Below are positions 1 to 5,792 of a stretch of 5,792 nucleotides of DNA, piece after piece. Numbering within the stretch: position 1 is the stretch's first letter; each line of letters starts with the position of its first letter. The notes beneath the pieces were generated by a model. The model ran no database searches. It had not been told where the DNA came from and saw only the letters and a program-made list of their open reading frames with translations. The translations under genes were made by a program, and so were the position numbers. The stretch is from an uncultured Planctomycetaceae bacterium (GTDB lineage Bacteria; Planctomycetota; Planctomycetia; Pirellulales; Pirellulaceae). Location: contig CAIYOB010000848.1 in NCBI GenBank assembly GCA_903927685.1, forward strand, positions 1 through 5,792, written 5' to 3'.

Positions 1-3000
1 CCTGGCATTCGCTGGGGGACCAGTCGGTGCTGGTGGACGGGACGAGTAAGGCGGATCCGTACAGCGTGACGGTGAGCAACGGGTCGAACGTCACCACGGT
101 GGACTTCGGTTATTACCGGGATCCGGCGGCGCTTGGGAACTACGTGTGGGATGACCTGAATGCGAATGGCATCCAGGAAGTGGGCGAGCCGGGTCTGAAC
201 GGGGTTCCGGTGACGCTGAGGGTGACGTATCCGAACGGGACCACGACGACGGTGGTGACGGTGACGGGGGACAACCCGGCGACGCCGGGCGTGGAGACGG
301 GCTGGTACAGCTTCGGGAACCTGCTGCTGGACGAGAACTTTGACGGGGTGGGCGGCGGCGAGCCGAGCTTCGAAGTATCGGTGGATGCGCTGCTTGGATA
401 CCTGCCCAGCCCGGTCGACGCGGGGACTCCCAACGACGATGCGGCCGATTCGGATGACCACGACGGCCAGCCGGTCACGCTCGTCCGAGGCCAGACGGAT
501 GATACCATCGATTTTGGGTGGTACCAGCCGGTGACGATCGGTGATCGGGTGTGGAACGACGCCAACGCGAACGGTCAGCAGGACGACGGTGAGACGGGCC
601 TGGACGACGTGGTGGTCAGCCTGTACCGTCCGGGCTTTGGGCCGGATGGGATCCCGGGCAACGCGGACGATGCCTTGGTGGTGGCGACGCAGACGACACC
701 GGACACTGGGGCGTACAGCTTCACGGACTTGCCACCGGGCAGCTACCAGGTCGGGTTTGGGGCGTTGAGCGGCTACAGCCGCACGCTGGCGAACCAGGGG
801 GCCGATGCCAGCGACAGCGATGCGGACGCGGGCACGGGGTTCACGGGCACGGTGGCGGTGCCGGCGGGGACGAGCAACAACACGCTGGACGCGGGGTACT
901 ACCAACCGGTGACGATCGGTGATCGGGTGTGGAACGACGCCAACGCGAACGGTCAGCAGGACGGCGGTGAGACGGGCCTGGACGGCGTGGTGGTCAGCCT
1001 GTACCGTCCGGGCTTCGGGCCGGATGGGATCCCGGGCAACGCGGACGATGCCACGGTGGTGGCGACGCAGCCGACGGCGGGCGGTGGGGCGTACAGCTTC
1101 ACGAACCTGCCGCCGGGCAGCTACCAGGTTGGGTTTGGGGCGTTGAGCGGGTACAGCCGCACGCTGGCGAACCAGGGCGACGACACCAGCGACAGCGACG
1201 CCAACGCGAGCACGGGCTTGACGACCACGGTGGCGGTGCCGGCGGGGACCAGCAACAACACGCTGGACGCGGGCTATTACCAGCCGGTGACGATCGGCAA
1301 TTTCGTGTGGAACGACGCCAACGCGAACGGCCAGCAGGACGCGAGCGAGTCCGGCTTGGCGAGCGTGGTGGTCAGCCTGTACCGTCCGGGCTTCGGGGCG
1401 GACGGGATTGCGGGCAACGCGGATGATGCCCTGGTGGTGGCCACGCAGACGACTCCGGCCAGCGGGGCGTACAGCTTTACGAACTTGCCGCCGGGCAGCT
1501 ACCAGGTCCTGTTCGGCGGACTGGACGGTTACAACCGGACGCGGGCGGATCAAGGCAACGACGCCAGTGACAGCGATGCGGACGCGGGCACGGGCTTGAC
1601 GGACTTGGTGGCCATGCCGGCTGGAGCGAGCAACAACACGCTGGACGCGGGCTATTACCAGCCGGCGTCGATCGGCGACGGCGCCTCGGACTGCGTGGTC
1701 TGGCTGGACGAGGACGGCGACGGCGAGCGGGACGCGGGCGAGGACGGGATTGCCAATGCGCGGGTGACGCTGGTCGGCGACATCGACGGGGATGGAGACT
1801 CGGACACGCTGACCACGTGGACGGGCGTGGACGGCAGCTACATCTTCCGCGATCTGGTGGCGGGCACGTACACGGTGACGGTCACGGTGGACTCGGACCT
1901 GAATCCGACGTTCGATCCCAATGGGATTATTGCGACTCCGCATACGACCGTGGTGACGCTGGCGGCGGGCCAGGAGTCGGCTGGCACGAATTTTGGGTAT
2001 AACTGGGTGCCGCGAGTGCCGCAGGATCACAGCGCGGATCCGCCGGCCGGCGCGACCGGCGCGATCGGGGATCGGATCTGGAGCGACGCCGACGGCGACG
2101 GGCGGCAGGATCCCAGCGAACCGGGACTGGGCGGCGTGACGGTGACACTGTACGGGCCCGGCGGGGACGGGATCGTGGGCACGGCTGACGACGCGGTCCT
2201 AGACACGGCGACGACCGACGGGGACGGCAGCTACATCTTCGACGGACTGGCGGCGGGAGTCTATGCGGTGGCTATCACCGCCGGACTGCCGGCGGGATAC
2301 GCGCAGACGGGCGATCCGGATTACTTCGGGACGGTGCTGCCGGTGGGCGCACGCGACGGCCGGACGACGGTGCCAATCGTGTTGGCGCCGGGCGACGTGT
2401 TTGTGAACGCGGACTTTGGTTATCAACCGGACGTGGGCTTGGGCTTGGTCGGAACGATCGGGGATTACGTCTGGTTCGACGCGAATGCGGACGAGATTCA
2501 AGACCCAGGCGAGCCGGGATTGGCCAACGTGCGGGTCTCGCTGATCCAGGACGCGGACGACGACGGAGTGTGGGATACGGGCGAACCGATCATCGCGACG
2601 GTGCTGACCGGCTCGGCCGGCGACTACCAATTCACCGGTGTGCCCGTCACGAACGGCGTAGGGACGGACGACTACCTGGTCTGGGTCAGCGATACGCTGA
2701 ACGTGTTGGGCACCTGGGAACCGACCTACGACGACGACGGAATCGTGACGGAGAACATCAGCTGGGTGCGGAACTTGACGTCGGCGGGCGTCTCGGATCA
2801 GGACTTCGGCTACGCCCCGGCGGTTCAGGATCCCGGCGAGGGGCTGATCGGGGACACGATTTTCCTGGACCGCGACGCCGACGGGTTGTCGGACGCGGGC
2901 GAGGGGCTGGAAGGCGTCCGGGTCCGGTTGTATACGGATCCCAACGGGGACGGCGACCCGGCGGATGGCGTCTTGCTGGCTTCGACCACCAGCAACGAGA

Positions 3001-5792
3001 ACGGAACCTACGCGTTCGGCGGTCTGGCGGCAGGTCGTTACGTGGTCCAGGTGGATACGACCACGCTGCCGGGCACCGCGGGCCAGTTGACCAACACGGT
3101 GGACCCGGATACGGCTTCGCCGGGCAACAGCCGGTCGGCAGTGACGCTGTTGGTGGGCGGCGTCAATTTGAGCCAGGATTTCGGTTACCGAGACTTGACC
3201 AGTCCCAATCAGATCACCGGGACGCTGTGGGAGGACGGGGATGCAGACGGGGCGTTGGAGTCCGACGAGCCGAGCCGTTGGGCGGGCGTGACGGTGGCCC
3301 TGTACGCCCCGGGCCCGGACGGCGCGGCGAATACGGCGGACGATGTCCTGATGGGAACGACGGTCACGGATTCGTTCGGCAACTATACCTTCAGCAATCT
3401 GCCGAACGGGACGTTCACGGTCGACGTGACGGATGACGACAACGTGTTGGCGGGCACCTGGCACTCGCTGGGCACGGCGAACACGAACAACCGGAGCCAG
3501 GCCGACCCGCTCACGGTGACGCTCACGGGCGGCACCACGGGGAACGCGGACTTCGGCTACTACGTCGATCCGGCGGCGCTGGGCAACTTTGTCTTCTACG
3601 ACCTGGACCGGGACGGGATCCAGGACGTGGGCGAGTCGGGGCTGGCCGGCATCGCAGTGACGCTGACGATCACGTATCCCAACGGCGACGTGACGACCGT
3701 GTTGGCGATGACGGACTCCACGGGTTACTACTCATTCGGCAATTTGCTGTTGGACGAGAACTTTGACGGCGCGGGAAGCGCCGGCGTCGGCAACGCGGAA
3801 CCGGCGTACCTGATCACCGTCAGCACGCCCAGCGGCTACGCGCCGTCGCCGATCGATCGGGGCGCGAGCGACGCGTTGGATTCCGACAACCCGGCGGGCC
3901 AGGCGGCGACGGTTGCGCAGGGGCAGACGAACGTCAGCTTCGATTTCGGGTTCCTGGACGGATCATTGAGCGGTCTGGTGTTTCGCGACAACGACGGCGA
4001 TGCGGTTCGGGACGCGGGCGAGCCGGTGATGGCGGGCGTGATCGTGTACCTGGACACCAACGACAACGACGCGCTGGACGCCGGCGAACCGACCCAAACC
4101 ACCAACGCCAGCGGGCTCTACACGTTCGACCATCTTCTGTCGGGCACCTACATCGTGCGGCAACTGGTGCCGGACGGATTCAGGCAGACCCTGCCCGTCG
4201 GCGGCGGGGCGAACCTCGAGAATCTGACGCCGGGCGAGCTGGCGACGGGCTTGAACTTCGGCAACACGGTCCCGGCGGGGACGGTGCTGGACGACGGGGA
4301 TCCGGACGTCGTGCTCGACGGCCCTTGGCTGGTTTCGTACTGCCCGCTGTTCTACGGGGCCGACGGGCGTTACCTGTGCAACGGAACCGGGACGGAGACG
4401 GTCACGTGGACCTTTAACAGCGTGACCGCAGGCACTGCGTACCGGGTTTCGACGACGTGGTTGGCGGGCAGTGCCTTTACCACGGCGGCCCAGTACCAGG
4501 TCGCGTCGGGGGCCAACACGGCCTCGGCCACGATGAACCAGCAGCTCTCGCCTTCGGCGTATCCGGGCTACTCGGCCAGTGGCTACTACTGGGCGGACCT
4601 GGCCACGGCTCTGGTTGTGCCCTCCGGCAGCACGTCGTTGACCGTCAGGCTGACCGCGCCGGCGACGGGCTGTGTCAATGCGGATGCGGTCCGCATCATG
4701 CCGGTCTCCACGCCGGAAATCACGGTCTTGAACGGGACGGCATCACTGACGGACGGCAGTAGCACGGTGGACATGGGAGGCACGGGTAGCCCGGGTGTAG
4801 ACATCACGTACACCTTTACCGTCCGCAACGACGGCGGCGGGACGTTGAATCTGGGGACGCTCAGCGTTCCCACGGGCTTCGTTCCGGCGGGCCCGGCGTC
4901 GTCCGCCCTGGCTCCCGGAGCGACCACCACGTTCAGCGTGACGTTGCCGCGGACTCTGGCTGCGGGGCCTTACAGCGGCCAGGTCGTGGTGGGCAACAAC
5001 GACAACAACGAAGCGCCGTTCAACTTCACGATTCAGGGGACCGTTGGCAGCGGGACTCCCACTCCTCAGCCGTCGGCCCCGCCGTCGGCGCCTGTGGTGC
5101 CGTTGGCTGCCGTTCCCATCCTGGCACTCAGCGAGGGCGGAACGGTTCTGCCCAACGTGTTCGGCTCCCTGGATTTCGGCTCGGTGACCGTTGGGGCGGC
5201 GGCGAGCAGGACGTTTACAGTGACCAACACGGGCACGGCGGATGTCGACTTGTGCCCGCCCACCCTGCCGACCGGTTTCTCTCTGGCTGCGGCGTACGGC
5301 GACGCCAGCCTGACGCCCGGCCAGTCGACCACATTCGCAGTCAGCCTGATCACGGGGGCGGTGGGCACGTTCTCGGGCGACATGGTGCTGTGCAACACCA
5401 GCGGCGAAGGGCTGTTTTCGGTGCAACTGACGGGCACGGTGACGGAGGCGACGGTGCCCACGGCGACCAAGGCGATCATCGACGACGGGGATGCCGCGTT
5501 CACCGCGGGCGGGTTTACGACGTACAGCGCCGCGTCGGGCTACCTGGGCGACGTGCGATACGCGACGCAGAACACGGCTGAAACCAAGGTCGCACAGTGG
5601 CAGTTCAGCCTGCCCGGCCTGGGACTGGCCGACGGCCTGTACCGGGTCTCGACGTTGTGGTACGTCGAGAGCAGCCGGGCCAGCCAGGCGACGTTCAAGC
5701 TGTACAACGGAGCGGCTGCCGGCACGCCGCAGGCGACGGCAGTGGTCAACCAGCAGGTGGCTCCGCGAGCCGACGTCGTGGACGAAGGCCGC
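1..5792 (+). CDS. Giant multidomain surface protein (SdrD B-like stalk plus golvesin-like and anchor-D-like domains), partial at both ends
   Basis: One uninterrupted frame with the first complete codon at base 3 gives 1,930 residues; no start context or stop is visible, so both ends lie outside. The order is: tail of one SdrD B-like module (residues 1-40), eleven further modules (42-1421), golvesin-like domain (1428-1566), anchor-D-like Ig domain (1572-1681), Pro-rich linker (1682-1705), second anchor-D-like domain (1706-1813), second golvesin-like domain (1824-1930, truncated). Catalytic motifs, membrane segments, a signal peptide and a sortase motif are all absent from this part. Related bacterial proteins are exported, and their Cna-B/SdrD B modules act as rigid calcium-binding spacers that hold a functional end away from the cell; that role is inferred here. 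Third codon positions are overwhelmingly G or C, which supports the frame. The product is Asp/Gly/Thr-rich with only four lysines and six cysteines. It could be an adhesin, a cell-wall or matrix component, or a polysaccharide-binding protein; the sequence does not decide. Confidence 0.93.
3..122 (+). other. SdrD B-like module 0, C-terminal tail only
   Basis: Residues 1-40 are the last strands of a beta-sandwich module. They open with WHSLG and close with VDFGYY (residues 33-38), the strand that ends nearly every module here. The N-terminal half lies upstream. The tail resembles the end of module 9, which also carries WHSLG, then an ADP and a DFGYY strand, and is likewise followed by DPAALGN. 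K16 in this tail is the only lysine before residue 1823. Confidence 0.75.
126..527 (+). other. SdrD B-like module 1 (134 aa, long variant)
   Basis: Residues 42-175. It starts with ALGNYVW, then a calcium-type loop D51-x-N53-x-N55-G-x-x-E59 followed by VGEPG, the SdrD B signature. The strand pair VPVTLRVTYPNG comes next, then SFGNLLLDENFDG (103-115), and it closes with IDFGWYQP. At 134 residues it is longer than its neighbours because of the threonine-rich stretch after YPNG and the LLLDENFDG insertion. Module 10 shares both features, making it the closest relative in the window. The role is inferred to be a structural spacer. Confidence 0.82.
531..908 (+). other. SdrD B-like module 2 (126 aa, tandem copy 1)
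   Basis: Residues 177-302. The first strand is VTIGDRVW, then the calcium-type loop D186-x-N188-x-N190-G-x-x-D194 and DGETG. The strand VVVSLYRPG leads into a second acidic loop, GPDGIPGNADDA. AYSFTDLPPGSYQV is the central strand pair typical of Cna-B-like folds (YxFxxLxPGxYxV). After GYSRTLANQG and the acidic SDSDADAG stretch, it closes with LDAGYYQP. DAG replaces the usual DFG, a feature shared only with modules 3 and 4. It is almost identical to module 3. Confidence 0.85.
909..1286 (+). other. SdrD B-like module 3 (126 aa, tandem copy 2)
   Basis: Residues 303-428. It has the same plan as module 2, differing at 14 of 126 residues by hand count. Changes cluster in loops: two Asp-to-Gly changes flank the calcium-type loop, TQTTPDTG becomes TQPTAGGG, and the acidic run becomes SDSDANAS. 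The calcium-type loop D312-x-N314-x-N316-G-x-x-D320 is intact. The strands YSFTNLPPGSYQV and LDAGYYQP are kept, so variation is concentrated in exposed loops while the framework is conserved. Confidence 0.85.
1287..1664 (+). other. SdrD B-like module 4 (126 aa, tandem copy 3)
   Basis: Residues 429-554. It keeps the 126-residue length and framework of modules 2 and 3 but is the most diverged of the three. The first strand is VTIGNFVW, the calcium-type loop D438-x-N440-x-N442-G-x-x-D446 is followed by ASESG, and the LYRPGFGADGIAGNADDA loop is present. In the loop segments ALVVATQTTP and ASDSDADAGTG it matches module 2 rather than its immediate neighbour, module 3. It closes with LDAGYYQP, then joins module 5 through ASIGD. 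Confidence 0.85.
1665..2003 (+). other. SdrD B-like module 5 (113 aa, double Asp-loop type)
   Basis: Residues 555-667. The first strand, ASDCVVWLD, carries C564, the only cysteine in the stalk. Two strongly calcium-type loops follow: D569-x-D571-G-D573-G-x-x-D577 ending in AGED, and D593-x-D595-G-D597-G-D599-x-D601. These resemble EF-hand or dockerin-style DxDxDG loops in spacing, but they sit in a beta-sandwich. The central strands are GSYIFRDLVAGTYTVTV and the closing strand is TNFGYN. It is shorter than the tandem copies because the GPDG/NADDA loop is replaced by the second Asp loop. Confidence 0.8.
2004..2060 (+). other. Inter-module linker, 19 residues
   Basis: Residues 668-686, WVPRVPQDHSADPPAGATG, separate modules 5 and 6. 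Most junctions here have at most a few extra residues, so this Pro-rich spacer is an exception. It could give a hinge in the stalk. The underlying DNA has a short very GC-rich stretch with GCCGGC repeats, with no sign of a regulatory function. Confidence 0.6.
2061..2429 (+). other. SdrD B-like module 6 (123 aa)
   Basis: Residues 687-809. AIGDRIW is the first strand, with the calcium-type loop D695-x-D697-G-D699-G-x-x-D703 and PSEPG after it. VTVTLYGPG leads to a GGDGIVGTADDA loop of the same class as modules 2-4. The central strands are GSYIFDGLAAGVYAVAI, followed by GLPAGYAQTGDPD, a pattern common in SdrD B-like modules, and it closes with ADFGYQP. Confidence 0.82.
2451..2819 (+). other. SdrD B-like module 7 (123 aa, variant first loop)
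   Basis: Residues 817-939, after a short VGLGLV spacer. The first strand is TIGDYVWFD. The first loop, D826-x-N828-x-D830-E-x-x-D834, has Glu where the usual Gly sits. A second loop is canonical: D850-x-D852-D-D854-G-x-x-D858, ending in TGEP. The YQFTGVPVTNG strand pair is extended, and GTWEPTYDDDG forms another acidic turn before the closing QDFGYAP. NVLxGTW is shared with module 9. Confidence 0.8.
2844..3191 (+). other. SdrD B-like module 8 (116 aa)
   Basis: Residues 948-1063. LIGDTIFLD precedes the calcium-type loop D956-x-D958-x-D960-G-x-x-D964 and AGEG. VRVRLYTDPNGDGDPADG supplies a second acidic loop. GTYAFGGLAAGRYVVQVD is the central strand pair, and TTLPGTAGQLTNTVDPD resembles a common SdrD B connector. 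It closes with QDFGYRD. The PVQDPGEG stretch just upstream is a short linker from module 7. Confidence 0.82.
3210..3569 (+). other. SdrD B-like module 9 (120 aa)
   Basis: Residues 1070-1189. QITGTLWED is the first strand; the loop D1078-x-D1080-x-D1082-G-x-x-E1086 follows, with SDEPS instead of the usual GEPG. VTVALYAPGPDG and NTADD form the PDG/ADD-type second loop. YTFSNLPNGTFTV is the central pair. It ends with GTWHSLG and ADFGYYVDP, the same landmarks that open this window in module 0, and runs straight into module 10 through AALGN. Confidence 0.82.
3573..3959 (+). other. SdrD B-like module 10 (129 aa, long variant)
   Basis: Residues 1191-1319. ALGNFVFYD leads into the calcium-type loop D1200-x-D1202-x-D1204-G-x-x-D1208 and VGESG. 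It shares TYPNG and the 13-residue stretch SFGNLLLDENFDG (1244-1256) with module 1, and ends with an acidic DALDSDNPAG segment and FDFGFLDG. The second half, including PSGYAPSPIDRGASDALDSD, parallels the corresponding part of module 1 (LGYLPSPVDAGTPNDDAADSD). Confidence 0.83.
3963..4265 (+). other. SdrD B-like module 11 (101 aa, compact last stalk module)
   Basis: Residues 1321-1421. This is the shortest complete module and the last before the architecture changes. SLSGLVFRD precedes D1329-x-D1331-G-D1333-x-x-x-D1337 and AGEP; VIVYLDTNDNDALDAGEP gives a second loop from D1351 to D1359. The central strands are GLYTFDHLLSGTYIVRQ, followed by VPDGFRQTLP, and the end is LNFGNT rather than DFGY. 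This compact type, with a second LDTNxNxxLDAGEP loop and PxGxxQTxP, is widespread in large environmental surface proteins. Confidence 0.85.
4284..4700 (+). other. Golvesin / xanthan-lyase CBD-like domain 1 (complete)
   Basis: Residues 1428-1566. Recognisable landmarks are the opening VLDDGDPD, TVTWTFNSV, YRVSTTW (1480-1486), AQYQVASG, the MNQQ turn (NQQ at 1512-1514), a YYWADLATALVVPSG strand with SLTVRLT, and the final NADAVRIM. This order matches the golvesin C-terminal-like fold, a beta-sandwich often found in bacterial surface and secreted polysaccharide-related proteins, where carbohydrate binding is suspected rather than proven generally. C1447 and C1459 lie in the N-terminal segment and C1557 near the end. 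No catalytic residues are evident. An alternative is a generic jelly-roll carbohydrate-binding module. Confidence 0.75.
4716..5045 (+). other. Choice-of-anchor D / HYDIN-like Ig domain 1
   Basis: Residues 1572-1681. The features are EITVLNGTASLTDGSSTVDMGGT, TYTFTVRNDGGGTLNLG, the LAPGATTTFSVTL strand, YSGQVVVGNNDNNEAPFNFTIQGTV. These are the hallmarks of the Ig-like family annotated as choice-of-anchor D or ASPM-SPD2-Hydin-like: a strand ending in N-x-G-x-x-x-L, a 'PG-x-[ST]-x-x-F-x-V' strand and a closing 'NN-D...P-F...I-x-G-T-V' strand. They usually serve as structural modules in exported repeat proteins. There are no cysteines or lysines. Confidence 0.72.
5046..5117 (+). other. Pro/Ala-rich interdomain linker, 24 residues
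   Basis: Residues 1682-1705, GSGTPTPQPSAPPSAPVVPLAAVP, contain eight prolines. This looks like an extended, probably flexible spacer between the two anchor-D-like domains. Thr/Ser/Pro-rich linkers of this kind are often glycosylated in secreted bacterial proteins, but nothing in the sequence shows that directly. Confidence 0.75.
5118..5441 (+). other. Choice-of-anchor D / HYDIN-like Ig domain 2
   Basis: Residues 1706-1813. It carries the classic family pattern: LDFGSVTVGAAASRTFTVTN with TGTADVDL following, then LTPGQSTTFAVSL, and FSVQLTGTV at the end. It is closer to the family consensus than domain 1, because the 'DFGxVxVG...RTFTVTNTGTA' signature is present in full. C1751 and C1797 are the only cysteines and lie on segments expected to be beta strands, so a disulfide is possible in an exported protein. 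A short linker, TEATVPTATK, with K1823, leads to the next domain. Confidence 0.83.
5472..5792 (+). other. Golvesin / xanthan-lyase CBD-like domain 2 (C-terminally truncated by the window)
   Basis: Residues 1824-1930. AIIDDGDAAFTAGGF, YLGDVRYATQNT, VAQWQFSLPG, YRVSTLW (1880-1886), SRASQATFKLYNG and VVNQQV (NQQ at 1916-1918) align in order with domain 1 and fit the golvesin-like consensus better. The last third, expected to hold a W-x-x-L-G strand and a terminal ADAVR-like strand, lies beyond the end. Three of the chain's four lysines fall in or just before this domain (K1823, K1862, K1899), so its composition differs from the stalk. Confidence 0.78.

Larger units (their letters stand above)
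531..1664 (+). repeat. Tandem repeat block: three in-frame 378-bp units (modules 2-4)
   Basis: Three consecutive units of exactly 378 bp (126 codons) begin at 531, 909 and 1287, each opening with GTGACGATCGG and ending in the codons for GYYQP. By hand count, units 1 and 2 differ at about 32 of 378 bases (near 91% identity), with only about three differences in their first 140 bases. Units 2 and 3 differ at about 66 (near 82%). Neither length nor frame has slipped. The pattern indicates recent in-frame duplication within a coding array and makes the block a plausible site for copy-number change by recombination. It is also a place where a short-read assembly could collapse copies. Confidence 0.92.

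Noticed and set aside
541..1599. Near-identical short plus-strand open frames at 541, 919 and 1408.
   Set aside because: They recur only because they ride on the 378-bp tandem repeat in the wrong phase. Their Arg/Thr/Trp-rich products are by-products of the repeat, not a family of small genes.
531..1664. A CRISPR array or non-coding satellite as an explanation for the regular repeats.
   Set aside because: The period is 378 bp with no distinct spacers. Differences respect codon structure, and the units translate to complete beta-sandwich modules.
1428..1965. Intragenic start codons as possible internal gene starts.
   Set aside because: No convincing ribosome-binding site precedes an in-frame ATG at a domain border, and the frame is continuous on both sides.
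2570..3436. A 288-codon open frame on the plus strand in another phase.
   Set aside because: It overlaps the same modules in a different phase and gives a Gly/Arg-rich low-complexity product with no motifs; it is a shadow frame.
2199..3464. A 421-codon open frame on the minus strand.
   Set aside because: It lies fully antisense to modules 6-9 of the strongly supported plus-strand frame. Its translation is Arg/Val/His-rich with no recognisable domain, as expected when GC-rich codons such as GAC, GTG and ACG are read backwards.
53..4303. About ten GGATCC hexamers, several-fold more than expected.
   Set aside because: Most arise from recurring Asp-Pro or Gly-Ile-Pro/Gln codons such as GCG-GAT-CCG and GGG-ATC-CCG in the repeats. 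Codon choice and repetition explain them without a recognition or uptake-signal role.
4743..5503. Overlapping minus-strand open frames of 227 and 145 codons.
   Set aside because: They are antisense to the anchor-D-like and golvesin-like domains and show no family resemblance. Two competing antisense frames at one locus are typical of high-GC coding DNA.

Overview
The whole window lies inside one very large plus-strand gene. Reading codons that start at positions divisible by three, I translated from base 3 to base 5792 and found 1,930 codons with no stop. Neither the true start nor the stop is present, so the protein is longer than 1,930 residues. In this numbering, residue n begins at base 3n. 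I see no second gene, RNA gene, promoter, terminator, mobile element or CRISPR array. Other open frames, including a long one on the minus strand, look like shadows of this GC-rich, repetitive reading frame.

The product looks like a secreted or cell-surface filament or adhesin built in two zones. Residues 1-1421 form a stalk: the tail of one SdrD B-like (Cna-B-type) beta-sandwich module followed by eleven more. Each begins with a G-[DN]-x-[VI]-[WF]-like strand and an Asp/Asn-rich DxNxNGxxDxGE calcium-type loop, and nearly all end in a [DN]FG[YWFN] strand. Three of them (bases 531-1664) are tandem copies of exactly 378 bp. The window's opening module pair reappears as modules 9-10, suggesting an older, larger duplication. 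Residues 1428-1930 are a different zone: a golvesin/xanthan-lyase-CBD-like domain, an Ig-like 'choice-of-anchor D' type domain, a Pro-rich linker, a second anchor-D-like domain, and a second golvesin-like domain cut by the window edge.

Composition is striking. The chain is rich in Asp, Gly, Thr, Val and Ala. It has six cysteines, and only four lysines, with none between residues 16 and 1823. That argues against the Lys-Asn isopeptide cross-links known in some Cna-B domains and fits stabilisation by calcium instead.

High GC, strong G/C at third codon positions, and the pairing of SdrD B-like arrays with golvesin-like and anchor-D-like domains suggest a Planctomycetota-type bacterium. This is an inference from domain style; other high-GC environmental bacteria are possible. 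Domain names come from recognising motifs by eye, not from a profile search.
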